Part shown: positions 12,558 to 25,174 of the stretch, piece by piece | How the letters are laid out: every line of letters begins with the position of its first letter | Position numbering within the stretch: the first letter of the stretch is position 1 | Assembly (NCBI GenBank): GCA_021234535.1 | Contig: CM037842.1 | Location: 26,739,808-26,803,807 of the forward strand | DNA from: Stichopus chloronotus | Lineage: Eukaryota > Echinodermata > Holothuroidea > Aspidochirotida > Stichopodidae | Length of the DNA stretch: 64,000 nt | Direction of reading: 5' to 3' | Notes under the pieces: generated by a model | The model's input: only the letters and a program-made list of their open reading frames with translations | What the model was told of the DNA's origin: nothing | The model's database searches: none | Translations under genes and position numbers: made by a program

Positions 12558-15500
12558 GCTTCAAGGTCTAGATACCTTCTCAGTGGTCACATCTATTGTG
12601 TGGCTAAAAAACCAGAGAAAGGTCTTCTTTCTATGTCAGTATGGAACATTGTGACTATCTGTGTAAGTGCTGCAATTTAGCCTTCGCACTCTAAGTAGTA
12701 CAATAATTAACTTATTCCAACAGGTATCCATGGTAAAACGACCTAGTAATTGAGAATTGAGAAAATGTGTAAGCCAGGGACGTTTGTCGCAGTTCAATGC
12801 CCGTTTTTAGAGTGGTTACAAACTGTAGCTGAAAATGTTGAAATCAGTTTTCCTCTTTCTTTCGTTCAGTTTTTTTCGCTCTTTTTTTTTTGTTAACTGC
12901 GAGTCACGCCACGATGACTAGTATGGTTCATATACCTTTCAGAAGTTGTGTCAAATTTCCAAAGTTTGGAGATGTGATGTTTTAGTGTTAAGTGTAAGAG
13001 AGATTATTTTCAGTGTGAGAAAAGGTGCCTTTTAGAAATACTACCAAATATACAGATGTACACAGATTAAAGACACAGATTTGATACATAGATTAGAATA
13101 CTACCAGATACACAGATGTTATAATATAAAATGAAAACTGCGCTCCTTTTTCCGTTTTTCTTCCTGAATTTATTGTCTTAAATAACTAGAACATCCATGG
13201 AAAAATGTGGTCGAATACTGTATTGGTCAAACATGGGCCGTTGAGGTCATACATCAGCCGTTAAAAGAGATGGTTTGGGCTTTATAGGTTGATGTACAGT
13301 AGGTACTGTTTTGGTATTTTGGTTTTTAGGCTTCTCCACAGCCAGTAATAATTGAATGCAGAAACCGGGGATTTCTTTTACAGTACTAACTTGCATGCTT
13401 TGTATAAAGGGCGTATCCCCCGCCGCCCGCCTCTGATAGTTTATCATTATGTGTGAATTTAGGTCTCAGAACTCCATAAAACAGAAAAGGTGAATGCAAT
13501 ATTTATATAAATAGGGAATATGAGTGTATCTGTCAGGTCACTTCACCCCCACTCCCCTCTGAGTGAGTGGGGGATTAGGGCAAAAGTTCTGACTGCCCCC
13601 CCCCCCAACCTACCCCTGCTGCTGCCTTGCATCTTGATAACATATAAAAAAGTCGTTCATTACTTTGCGGTGTAGCATATTTGTCTTTTGTATAGCGTTT
13701 AGCATTAATCATCAACAGTGCCAAATAAGCATGGGGCTACCTCTTCATAGTACGATAAGTGTAAGTAACCTGATTCACAAAATCACACTAAGCCAGTGAA
13801 GAGCTTCTGGTCACGTCATGCTTCAAGGAGTTTGTAGTCTAAGCTGTTATTACTCAGCCAGTGGTTATTACAACCTTCGTTTTTGAGAGAGTTATTCCTT
13901 AGAGATTTTTTTTTGTGTGGTATTAAGCCTTTTTCAAGGTCTACTCAGTGGTCACATCTATTGTGTGGCTAAAAACCAGAGATAGGTCTTGTTTCTTTTG
14001 TCAGTATGGAACATTGCAACTATCTGTGTAAGTGCTGCAATTTAGCCTTCGCACTCTAAGTAGTACAATAATTAACTTATTCCAACAGGTATCCATGGTA
14101 AAACGACCTAGTAATTGAGAATTGAGAAAATGTGTAAGCCAGGGACGTTTGTTGTAGTTCAATGCCCGTTTTTAGAGTGGTTACAAACTGTAGCTGAAAA
14201 TGTTGAAATCAGTTTTCCTCATTCTTTCGTTCAGTTTTTTTCGCTCTTTTTTTTTGTTAACTGCGAGTCACGCCACGATGACTAGTATGGTTCATATACC
14301 TTTCAGAAGTTGTGTCAAATTTCCAAAGTTTGGAGATGTGATGTTTTAGCGTTAAGTGTAAGAGAGATTATTTTCAGTGTGAGAAAAGGTGCCTTTTAGA
14401 AATACTACCAAATATACAGATGTACACAGATTAAAGACACAGATTTGATACATACAGTAGATCAGAATACTACCATATACACAGATGTTATAATATAAAG
14501 TGAAAACTGCGCTCCTTTTTCCGTTTTTCTTCCTGAATTTATTGTCTTAAATAACTAGAACATCCATGGAAAAATGTGGTCGAATACTGTATTGGTCAAA
14601 CATGGGCCGTTGAGGTCATACATCAGCCGTTAAAAGAGATGGTTTGGGCTTTATAGGTTGATGTACAGTAGGTACTGTTTTGGTATTTTGGTTTTTAGGC
14701 TTCTCCACAGCCAGTAATAATTGAATGCAGAAACCGGGGATTTCTTTTACAGTACTAACTTGCATGCTTTGTATAAAGGGCGTATCCCCCGCCGCCCGCC
14801 TCTGATAGTTTATCATATTGTGTGAATTTAGGTCTCAGAACTCATAAAACAGAAAAGGTGAATGCAATATTTATATAAATAGGGAATATGAGTGTATCTG
14901 TCAGGTCACTTCACCCCCACTCCCCTCTGAGTGAGTGGGGGATTAGGGCAAAAGTTCTGACTGCCCCCCCCCCCCAACCTACCCCTGCTGCTGCCTTTGC
15001 ATCTTGATAACATATAAAAAGTCGTTCATTACTTTGCGGTGTAGCATATTTGTCTTTTGTATAGCGTTTAGCATTAATCATCAACAGTGCCAAATAAGCA
15101 TGGGGCTACCTCTTCATAGTACGATAAGTGTAAGTACCTGATTCACAAAATCACACTAAGCCAGTGAAGAGCTTCTGGTCACGTCATGCTTCAAGGAGTT
15201 TGTAGTCTAAGCTGTTATTACTCAGCCAGTGGTTATTACAACCTTCGTTTTTGAGAGAGTTATTCCTTAGAGATTTTTTTTTGTGTGGTATTAGCCTTTT
15301 TACAAGGTCTACTCAGTGGTCACATCTATTGTGTGGCTAAAAAACCAGAGATAGGTCTTGTTTCTTTTGTCAGTATGGAACATTGCAACTATCTGTGTAA
15401 GTGCTGCAATTTAGCCTTCGCACTCTAAGTAGTACAATAATTAACTTATTCCAACAGGTATCCATGGTAAAACGACCTAGTAATTGAGAATTGAGAAAAT

Positions 15501-16062
15501 GTGTAAGCCAGGGACGTTTGTTCGTAGTTCAATGCCCGTTTTTAGAGTGGTTACAAACTGTAGCTGAAAATGTTGAAAGTCAGTTTTCCTCTTTCTTTCG
15601 TTCAGTTTCTTTCGCTCTGTTTTTTTTGTTAACTGCGAGTCACGCCACGATGACTAGTATGGTTCATATACCTTTCAGAAGTTGTGTCAAATTTCCAAAG
15701 TTTGGAGATGTGATGTTTACGTGCTAAGAGTAAAAGAGATTATTTTCAGTGTGAGAAAAGGTGCCTTTTAGAAATACTATCAAATACACAGCTGTACACA
15801 GATTAAATACACAGATTTATTGCATATATTTGATACACAGATTACTATACTATCAGATACCTGTACACAGCTGTTATAATATAAAATGAAGACTGCGCTC
15901 CTTTTTTCTGTTTTATTTCTGAATGTATTGTCTTAAATAACTAGACTGGTATTTTGGTGTGTATAGGCTTTACAGCCAGAAACCGGGGATTTATCTCACA
16001 GTACTACGGCACCTTGCATTCTTTGTATAAAGGGCGTATCCCCCGCCGCCGCCTCCCCCTTC
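12558..16062. repeat. tandem array of a ~1.37 kb unit (2 full copies + decayed third)
   Basis: Unit 1 is about 12558-13932, unit 2 about 13933-15302, and unit 3 about 15303-16062. Landmarks repeat at a constant spacing; for example the TGTAAGCCAGGGACGTTTG phrase recurs about 1367-1370 bp apart. Units 1 and 2 differ by only scattered substitutions and indels, so the duplication is recent. Unit 3 is more diverged and has internal deletions (it jumps from the AATAACTAGA phrase to CTGGTATTTTGG). Each unit carries an internal short repeat of ATACACAGATG-like phrases and a long C-run. I recognise no coding domain in the unit; identical minus-strand frames in units 1 and 2 are copies of the same non-coding sequence. 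Confidence 0.9.
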
Positions 16063-16419
16063 ATCCCGATATGTAAAAGACCTTCGAGTGGTTTTGGAAT
16101 ATGACTTTATAGAAGATGTTTGTGTGGCATGTGTAACTAGAACACCGATGTTGCAGAAGTGGCATATCCGAACAAAATATCGGAGGACAAAAGAACCCAT
16201 GGGACTGTGCAATTTGCAGAATGTCATAAAAGGACAATAGGGTTGTCACACGACCCTTGAACCCAGCTCTCGGAAAAGCATAAACAGTTTTCTGACGAAA
16301 TTCTGTAACATGCAGTGGATTCTGCTTAACATTACCTCATGCAGGTTTAATCACTTTGCAAAATTTTACAAATGGACTATATTAGGGTACTTCTTGGGGC
16401 ATCTTGCGTTTTATTAAAT

Positions 16420-17045
16420 TTTGAAAACCCAGGATTCTCGACCGGTAATTATGGATTTTCGACCGATAAACCGGGGTTATCGAATCAAATTTGGACAATC
16501 TTGAATTCCCGAAAGATAATCTGGGCTTTCCGTCCGCGAACTTAGCGGGTTTATCAAAACAGGCTATGAAAATCTTGGATTTTCGACCGATACGTTAGGT
16601 TTATCGAAACAAGTTTTGGTAATCTTGGATTCTCTAATGACAAACCAAGTTTATCAATCTTTAGGGTGTTACATATTGGATTGAAGACCGAAATCAAGAT
16701 TATCAAAATGTATTTGATATACTCTTGGATTCTCAGTCGATAACCTTCGATTTTCAACGTATATATTCTCGGATCATCTGTTAACAACCAGTTGATAATC
16801 CAAGATTGTCGATCGATAATACTTAAATTAGTTAATGATCCAAGATAATCGACAAAATAAATTATTGATCTCAGATAGTCTTTCCATAGCCCCAGTTATT
16901 TTGATAATCCTGGATAATCTCTCTATATAGCTGATTAATCATAGATAATCTTGGATCATCAGCTGAAAATTCAAGATTATCCATGGATATTCCAAGATTA
17001 TTGTTTGATAATCTCGACCTACCAGTCAATTCTCTCGGATTTTCT
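16420..17045. repeat. degenerate repeat block (AATCTTGGATTnTCGACCGATAA)
   Basis: Many diverged copies of a phrase like AATCTTGGATTTTCGACCG, followed by a complementary-looking phrase (GATAATCCAAGATTATCGA) in the second half. The block is an old minisatellite whose units become partly inverted around 16780-16800, giving extensive self-complementarity. Confidence 0.7.
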
Positions 17046-18605
17046 ATATATTATACTTTCGACTTGCGATAGGTGGTAGTAATTTTCAATCAAACGACTT
17101 ACGATCATGATAGTAAATATAATCACCGTAGCTAACCTACTTGTGATGTCACAATTCTCCTACTGTTCTCGTTCCTCATGATGTTTCTCTTTTATCTATT
17201 TTCGATGAGCGCACGGCGCGGTTAAAATCTGCCCATTTCTGAACATTATTTTGCCACCATCAGTTGTCATCAGTTTGAGCACTACACAAATCAAGAACGC
17301 GCAAACCGTGGTTTTGGCTTCCTCGATTTGGAGAGTGGACGTGGGAGACGACGTGACGCATGCGCATAGGCTCAAAAATGACGTAACATTCGTAGCAGTC
17401 GACTAGTGGACGTATCAATCGAAACCTCTCTATTGTTGACTGTAAATCAACGACACTGACGTTATCAGTGACGTACACACAGTACGTGCAACTGCACAGT
17501 GCAAGCAGTACAACGCTACGCCTGCAGGCGTTTACGCGATTCATGAGCCGACCTGAAAAAAAAAATATCGCGCATCAAAGGAATACCTTTTTACCAAGTA
17601 CAGTGTGGTTTGTTTGTGACAGCCACGTCTTTTTAATGCAACCTGATCATTGGTATTCAACTCGGCTCCCTTTGGAGAGTACACGCCTCTCATGATGGTC
17701 ACCGGTCCTTAAGAATTTGGACGCACAAACATAATTAGTTATGGTTCTCTATGCTATTGGTGATGAGGGGTTTTTTCCACATCGCTACGTACCTTCAGAG
17801 GGATTTTTTTTTTCTTACGTAAGGTCTATATTTAACTGGGACGAACGTGGAATAATTTTGTCATTCTAACCCAGAAATAGTTAAGTAGGTCTGATCCGGC
17901 CTTGCCCTCTAATAAAAGCATCCAGCTCCCATTGGTATACCTTAAGTGTTCTCAACGGACTCGTTATATTTGGTGACTAACTTTATGTCAAAACCAGATC
18001 AAGGATGTCCTCATGCGTGCTGTGTCCTTGAAATCATTGCACATCTGTCTTTATATTGTTTGCAGTTGTTTTTGTCTGTGAGGTCTTCTTTGTTTAGCTT
18101 TGCAGTGTTTGCACTGTTTCCAGTTAAGGACAAACTGCACTGGTGTATGAGCTGGTGAAGAAGGGGGGGGGGGGGGGGGGGAACTTAAAGAAAGACAGTG
18201 GCCATCAATGTTTTAATGGAATTATCTCTGTAACTGAATAGTAAGCTAGCAGAGTATGCATAGGGCTTTCAGTAGAGGTGTTAAAGTATGAAGTAGAATC
18301 GTTTTATCATGTATTGTTACCGATCAGTGTTTTTGGAATTTGAAATAGATTGATTATCGTGAAGAGTGGAAATAATTTAAATGTAGTCATATGCTGGTAC
18401 CGTTAGCTACGTGCACAGTACTACTACGCAGTGAACAATCGTGCAGAGTGTACAGTGTGGGTGTAGGACTGCCTAAAAGAATATAATACACTGGTCAAGT
18501 AAAAGTTGAGTAGTTGAATATCGTAGCCCTGTTTTTTGTTTGTTTTTTTTGGTTAACCTGACTATGATTACATATGTCTCTTCGTTAGGCTAACATATCG
18601 TCGTC
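17046..18605 (+). promoter_or_regulatory. upstream region of the ABCG gene
   Basis: No coding exon is seen. The sequence just before the ABCG start (CTTCGTTAGGCTAACATATC, ending about 18600) has a weak splice-acceptor look, so a non-coding first exon may lie upstream, possibly in the CG-richer stretch at 17200-17560. A G-run is at 18164-18182. I cannot place a transcription start. Confidence 0.35.
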
Positions 18606-21600
18606 ATGGCAGACGATACATCCGAAGAGGGATTATTGTCAACTAAACAAGAGACGGACGGCGAGAGAGGAGTCAACGACGGGTTCTCAGAGGTTTCAAA
18701 ATCATCAGAAAATCTCGATTCATTAACAGAGGAAACGAACCTACTACCGGGCAGCAGTCAAGAGACAATACCAGCCACGTCACTGCTTGAAAGAGCAGAA
18801 AACGACGAAGAAAGAGACAATAGCCAGGGAGAAATATGGTTAGCTATTGACTGTCAGGAAACAGAGGAGAAACGTACAGAGGCTGAAGAATCAATTGGAA
18901 ACAATATAGGACAAGGCGCTAGACCAAAAGAGAAAAATGCCGCAGCGGGAGGAAGGGAAGTCAAATTTGTAGAAATTCCAGAACACGAAAAGGCTGAAAA
19001 TAACAAGAGGGAGGCAAACGACGGAGGCGATGTTTCGATCAAAGAGGAACCGGGGAGAAAGACAAGCAAAGATGAATGCAGCCAACAAGTGAAGATCGGT
19101 GACTCTTTCGTTAAAATTGTCGAAAGTAAAACTCCTTACGTCGACATACCTTCAGACTTTGACCAGATGAGTCACAGTTCCTCTGTAGCTGGGAGTTTAT
19201 CGAAGGGAATAACACCCAGCTCAGTATTTGTAGGGATGGAAGAATGCCGAACTCTCCCAAATTTACCCAAGAGACCGCCACTACTTCTGGAGTTTAAAGA
19301 GCTCTCATACAGCGTGAGAGAAGGAAGTTTTTGGCGCAAGAATAGAGGTATGGCTTCTTTTTTTTTATATGCACCTCATTTTTATAAGTGTGTCATGATT
19401 TCTGTCCCTGATCGTTGTTTCTATATGTACAACTTTCCAAACTGTCTCATTTTGTTATAAGTCGTCAAGTAATCTGTGACAGAAATGGCTGCGTAGTTGT
19501 GGAGTAAAACTATCATTTCAGTTATTTTATCATTCCATCAAAAATTATGACGTCATATATGCTGCCGGACTGTAGTAACGTTGTCCCCTGGAAATGTATA
19601 TATTGATGTTTGTTCTTACTGACTGAGTTTTTTTTTTTAGTTTATATCATTTCTAATGTTACAGTATTGTCATTAATTAATTGATATCTTATCTAATGAC
19701 ATACTGTATTTTCAGTGCAATACAATACTCACACTCACTTACAGTTTAATACGTTTGCTGTAATATATTGCACTGGAGTTAGACTAGTATGGTGCAACGT
19801 ATACTACGATATTACGCTGACTTAGCCGTACATAGAGAATGACGTTATAGCCCACAGACATGTAGGTTTGGTTGTGGCCGATAGTGTGACTTTATATATT
19901 GACGTAATTTGCTAACATTATCATAACACTACACTGAAATGTTTGTCTTTTATGGCTACTCGGGCGAGTTAATTACTACCCTTAATTAATGTCATTGAAT
20001 TCTGCCCTACTCAAACAAAGCATCTGGTTTTGATGGTCTTTCGTTCGTTGCTGAATCATACACTGATTCCACGGTTGCGCTTCATTGTCGTTGTTGTTAT
20101 TCTTCAGCGTGTCATTTAAAACAATTGACTGATTATAGGCAATTCTTTAATCTTCACAGCTGACGTTAATTCCGGTTGAATTTAGTACAACGTACTTTTA
20201 TGTTTTGCCCAGATATATGAGAACAGAATATTTGAAAAAAAAAAAAAGTACCGTAGGAACGCAAACTGTAGCCAAGACCGTCGAGGGACAAACAGTATAA
20301 AGTGGTGTATGAATTCACTTTTGTCAGTCAGTAAACTATTTACAACGTCTTTCATACAAAGTGTGTGAGACATCTTTTAAATTTAAAAGGATACGTAACT
20401 TGGGATTTATTACCAGTATTACCACGCAATTGTGTACAACGCGTTAAACCATAAAAACAATTACAAAAAAAAAAAAAAGAAACACGAGATTCGACATCTG
20501 CAAAAAAAACAAAAACATTCTTCCCAATTTTTCACTGATGAAGAACTGTAAATTATGCAAAAAAAAAGAAAAAAAAAGAGAAAGAAATATGATTACTTTT
20601 GACGTAAACACAAAGACTGAGAGTGACAGTGTTCGGTATATCGAGGGAGTTTTCAAATAGGAACGTACTGTTACTGGTAGATCACTAGACTGATAGATAT
20701 GTAGAATATATTATCGCATGACAAACTTTACCAGCAATTTTTGTAGCCTGCACACGCAATCGTTTAATTTTCACGGCAACCGAGTTGAGGGGGAGATGGG
20801 GGGGGGGGAGTCGTCAAGAATACTTGCTCACTTAATTCGTGCAATCGTTTCGGATCACAATTTTACAATCAGAACTGGCAAACTGACAAGGTACATTTAC
20901 ATGCATGTTGCATATACCTCATTCCATTGTAATTGTTTCTTGACACGAATAATGCTAGAAAATATTCCCACTAAACTATATAATTTGTTTTTTTTAATTT
21001 TCTTACCCCCATTCTCTCGTTGGTGTGGGTAATAATCCCGGAAACACAAATGCAGCTGATCAAAGGCAAGGATTGAAACTTGAACGAAACCATATTTCCA
21101 AAATGCAATTTGGGTTCAGAACTTTATATCTAACGATATATGACCGACACACGACTGTGTAAATACAGCCATACATAGTGTTTCATAATAAACTGTCCTT
21201 TTTGTTTCTCATACACTGCAGGCATGAAAACTATATTGAAGGATTTATCGGGTAAATTTTTGCCGGGAGAACTCATTGCCATCATGGGGCCATCCGGTGC
21301 AGGAAAGAGTTCATTAATGAACGTATTGGCAGGTTACAGGTACGTGTTCACATGAAGAAAATTAATGAGGGAAGTATTTGAAGAATGTCAATTTAAATAT
21401 CAACCCTCATCGAGTTGCCTTTCGCCGGATAATCGTATTTCGTAAATACTTTCACTTCTGGCTTTAAATTATCCTTGAAGTATTTATGATAGACATTCGA
21501 ACGTATAGATTCTCTCGTTCTTACAAGGAATATTTTGTAAATATATTTTTACGGTAATATGTTGTTTCTTTTTTTCAGATCAGGTAGCATGAAGGGAAAG

Positions 21601-24600
21601 CTATTGGTTAATGGCCAGGATCGAGATTTAGGACTATTCAGGAAGTTATCCTGTTACATCATGCAAGATAGCCACTTACTGCCACAGCTCACTGTGATGG
21701 AGGCTATGATGATATCCGCTAATCTAAAACTACCGAAAACTAACAGTCACAAGGAGAAAAAACTGCTGGTATAGAACCATTAATTAATTGATTTATCATT
21801 TTTTTTTGTGATTGCTAGGAGGTTGTAATGTCATATTGTGATTAACCCGTTAACTGTGTGCTATACTGTATTTATTACATGCTGTAGCGCGACCTGATCC
21901 GCTGATGGTTGCACTATCTCGTCTACGTACTGTTCTACTGTATGTGTGTTGCTATTTTATTACCATCTGGTAAAATTATTGTTGCTGTTACCAAATAATC
22001 AACTGACTACTACAAGAGGCGTTACAGTGTATCTGAAATCTCTAATTACAGGACAAGAGGTTGAAATATAAGTCCTCTTCATCCAACGCCGATCTCTCAT
22101 CCAACTCTCCATAGCTTGTTTTATTGCTGAGATGTAGAATATTGAAATTTATTCACCTGTTCGAATCAGTGAATTTTGCGATAATTTCTGATGTCCTTCT
22201 TGTGCACCTCACATCACCCTGCCTTTGTTTCCTTTTGAGATTCAAGTGTTTAGAGTGTACAACTTTGAAAGGTTTACTGTTTTCTCGCATATCATGTCAT
22301 ATGGAGAAGGATTTTATGGTCAAGCATGAAGTCTCTGTAATAGCTCCCAGACTCCAGTCACCCCACAACAACACGACGACAATCCCAAGTCGTGACAAAG
22401 TGCAATGGCCCTCGAAAGACCAAAGAACGAAAAAAAAAAAAAAACAGTAATAATGAAAGCACAAATCACAGCATTGATTATTAATTCTTTATTATTATCA
22501 TTTAACATGTTAAATTGAGTGCATAAGATGCAACAATTTAAATCTCAGCTCAGGAATGTGCTGTGAAGGTGGACCATTTGATTTTATTTTAAACTTCGTG
22601 ACGTAAGTACCTGAAATTTTGACTTTTAGGTGCACTTCCAAAATGTACCTTCCCAACGATTGCAGTCGTAATTAGCGGGATAAAACTGCGACGTTTGTCG
22701 GTTATCATGCCCTACTTAACGATGGCAGAAATTACTCTTGTCAGTAATTACTTTACTTTCATTGTTTATTATTTTATATTAATTTGTTATTATATAATTA
22801 TATAAATATCATTAATTTACAGTTGCCAGTGTTAAAATATGAAAAACAAAATAAGGAGAGAAATCTGTCTCTATTTTAATTTCAGGTCGAAGAAATTCTA
22901 AGTCTCCTTGGACTTAGTGATTGCTCACGTACGCAGACGTATAACATATCAGGCGGTCAAAGTAAACGACTTGCTATTGCTCAGGAACTGGTCAGTAACC
23001 CACCGCTACTCTTCTTTGATGAACCCACCAGGTAATGAACAAACAAAGAAATCGCATAATAGCTCGAAGAAAGTAAACAAACGACAAAAAATAATGATAA
23101 AAAACATGTGATTGCAAACCATTTAGAAATACAGCCGATAAGTGAATAGAATCAGTTGTGTCAGCAATTGGATCGCGCCTGCTCGACTGTGCTGTGGGTA
23201 AAAAGAAGGAATTAACCGCTACGATACTACTGATATATGCTGTGAACGTTTTAGATCAATGTACAATAGCTGTGTAGGATAATCAGCGGTGGAGCCTCAG
23301 CTTCTACTGAACGTAGCCTATGTAACTGCTGCTGAGCACATATTACTACACCGCTATACTGTGTGGAAAACACGCCTGGTGTACACCACAATACACTGTA
23401 GAAAACACTTTTCTCCACAGGACAATGCAGAACATAACGAATATCACGGGTTACACGTTCACTATGGAACACATGCCTATTATTACCAATGTAAAAGATA
23501 CGGTACTGCGCTGCTGAGCACATGTTACTACACCGCTATACTGTGTTGGAAAACACGCATGGTGTACACCACAATACACTGTAGAAAACACCCATGTTCA
23601 CGAGGACAATGCAGAACATAGCGACTGTCACTACACTGCAATGTAGCGAAGAACATATGCTTATTATTACCAATGTAAAGTGCACAACACAATCCTAAAC
23701 CTACCGAGATTTACAATATAACGCTGTACTGTCAACAAATGCATGCTAATAAACCACTTGGATGTATATCGTATTTTTGACAGTATTACATCCGGCTGCC
23801 CGAACCAAGTGTGGATTGCATGTTACTTTAGAACTAACTCCATGGCCGTACTGTGACATCGCTTCAGACACATATTTTTGTGGAATGCTGCACACATAGC
23901 TGCTCCTCAGTATTTCTCGACCTACTTTCGGGATGGTGATGGTTTTTTTTTTTTTTTTTTTCATTTGTCATGATTTCATAATTTATCGAATATTTCAGCG
24001 GGACATGTTCAGATTGTGCTATTCGTGTCAATCTGGAGGAAAAACGTCACTATTTTTTTGGTTTCTCGCGTTAAAAGGGAATCGATTTAGTCGTGGAAGA
24101 AAACATGGCGATTTAAGAATCGAATTTTAAAAATGTAGTGGCAGAAATATGAGATATATTACCCGTAATATTGAACAAACGTAGTTGTGAACGATTTCTT
24201 TTGAGAATTTTTTATAACATTTTTTTACAATGTAGCCTTACTGCTAATAAATGATTGTCGTAGTGATTTAGTGAAAGCGAAACGGTACTGTTAAGGTGAC
24301 AATCCATTGTAAACCAAGGAAAAGATGTTAATGGGTTATAGGTTAACAGCTACAGAATAAACAATAAGCCTATAAATCGTTTATTGTTTTTTTTTTTAAT
24401 TTCCATATGCCTAGTGCACAATTGGGGGATCAGTTGACCTGCGACATTAAGCCCGAGAGATGACTTTTGGTTTCACTTAACCGGTTCAGGTTCCATAATT
24501 ATCTAGGAGCGTCAACCTAGTACAAAAAGTTCATAAGAAAGATGTCATGCAAATGAATATATGCTCCAAAGAGAATAGGTTTAGGATAGGAGAGGTCGTG

Positions 24601-25103
24601 ACATAGTGTCTAAGTAACCCCCCCCCCAAAAAAAAAGAAACGCGTTATTTTCCATTTTCTTATGTTGAAGTCCCACATATAATATTCGTGAGTACTTGTT
24701 TTGTTGCCCATACAGGGGCCACTCTCTGACTGAATTTTGTCGTTGGTAGATCGTTTTCATATGTTATCAATATGTTTATCATTTATAATCCGTATCACAT
24801 CCCATCGTTAGATATTTTAATTAGGCACACATCATTACATATAGTCATTAGATATGGTCAACCACGATCAATCAATTATGGAACATTTTCATCAGAAATT
24901 ATATATCACCATGAGACATTATCAGTATATATCATGATTAGACATTATCAACATTATGATCATCCTCTATAAGTCATCATACATCTTGATCAGACATCCT
25001 TATTAAATATCGTCAGTGGATATCATCACTAGGTACCTTCATCATCATTATCATTATCATCATCATCATTATCATCATCATCATCATTATCATCATCATC
25101 ATT

Positions 25104-25174
<71 letters not shown>

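Noticed and set aside
13247..14816. Two identical 66-residue minus-strand frames as a duplicated gene
   Set aside because: They lie in the 1.37-kb tandem unit; the frame is not kept in unit 3, and the protein has no recognisable domain.
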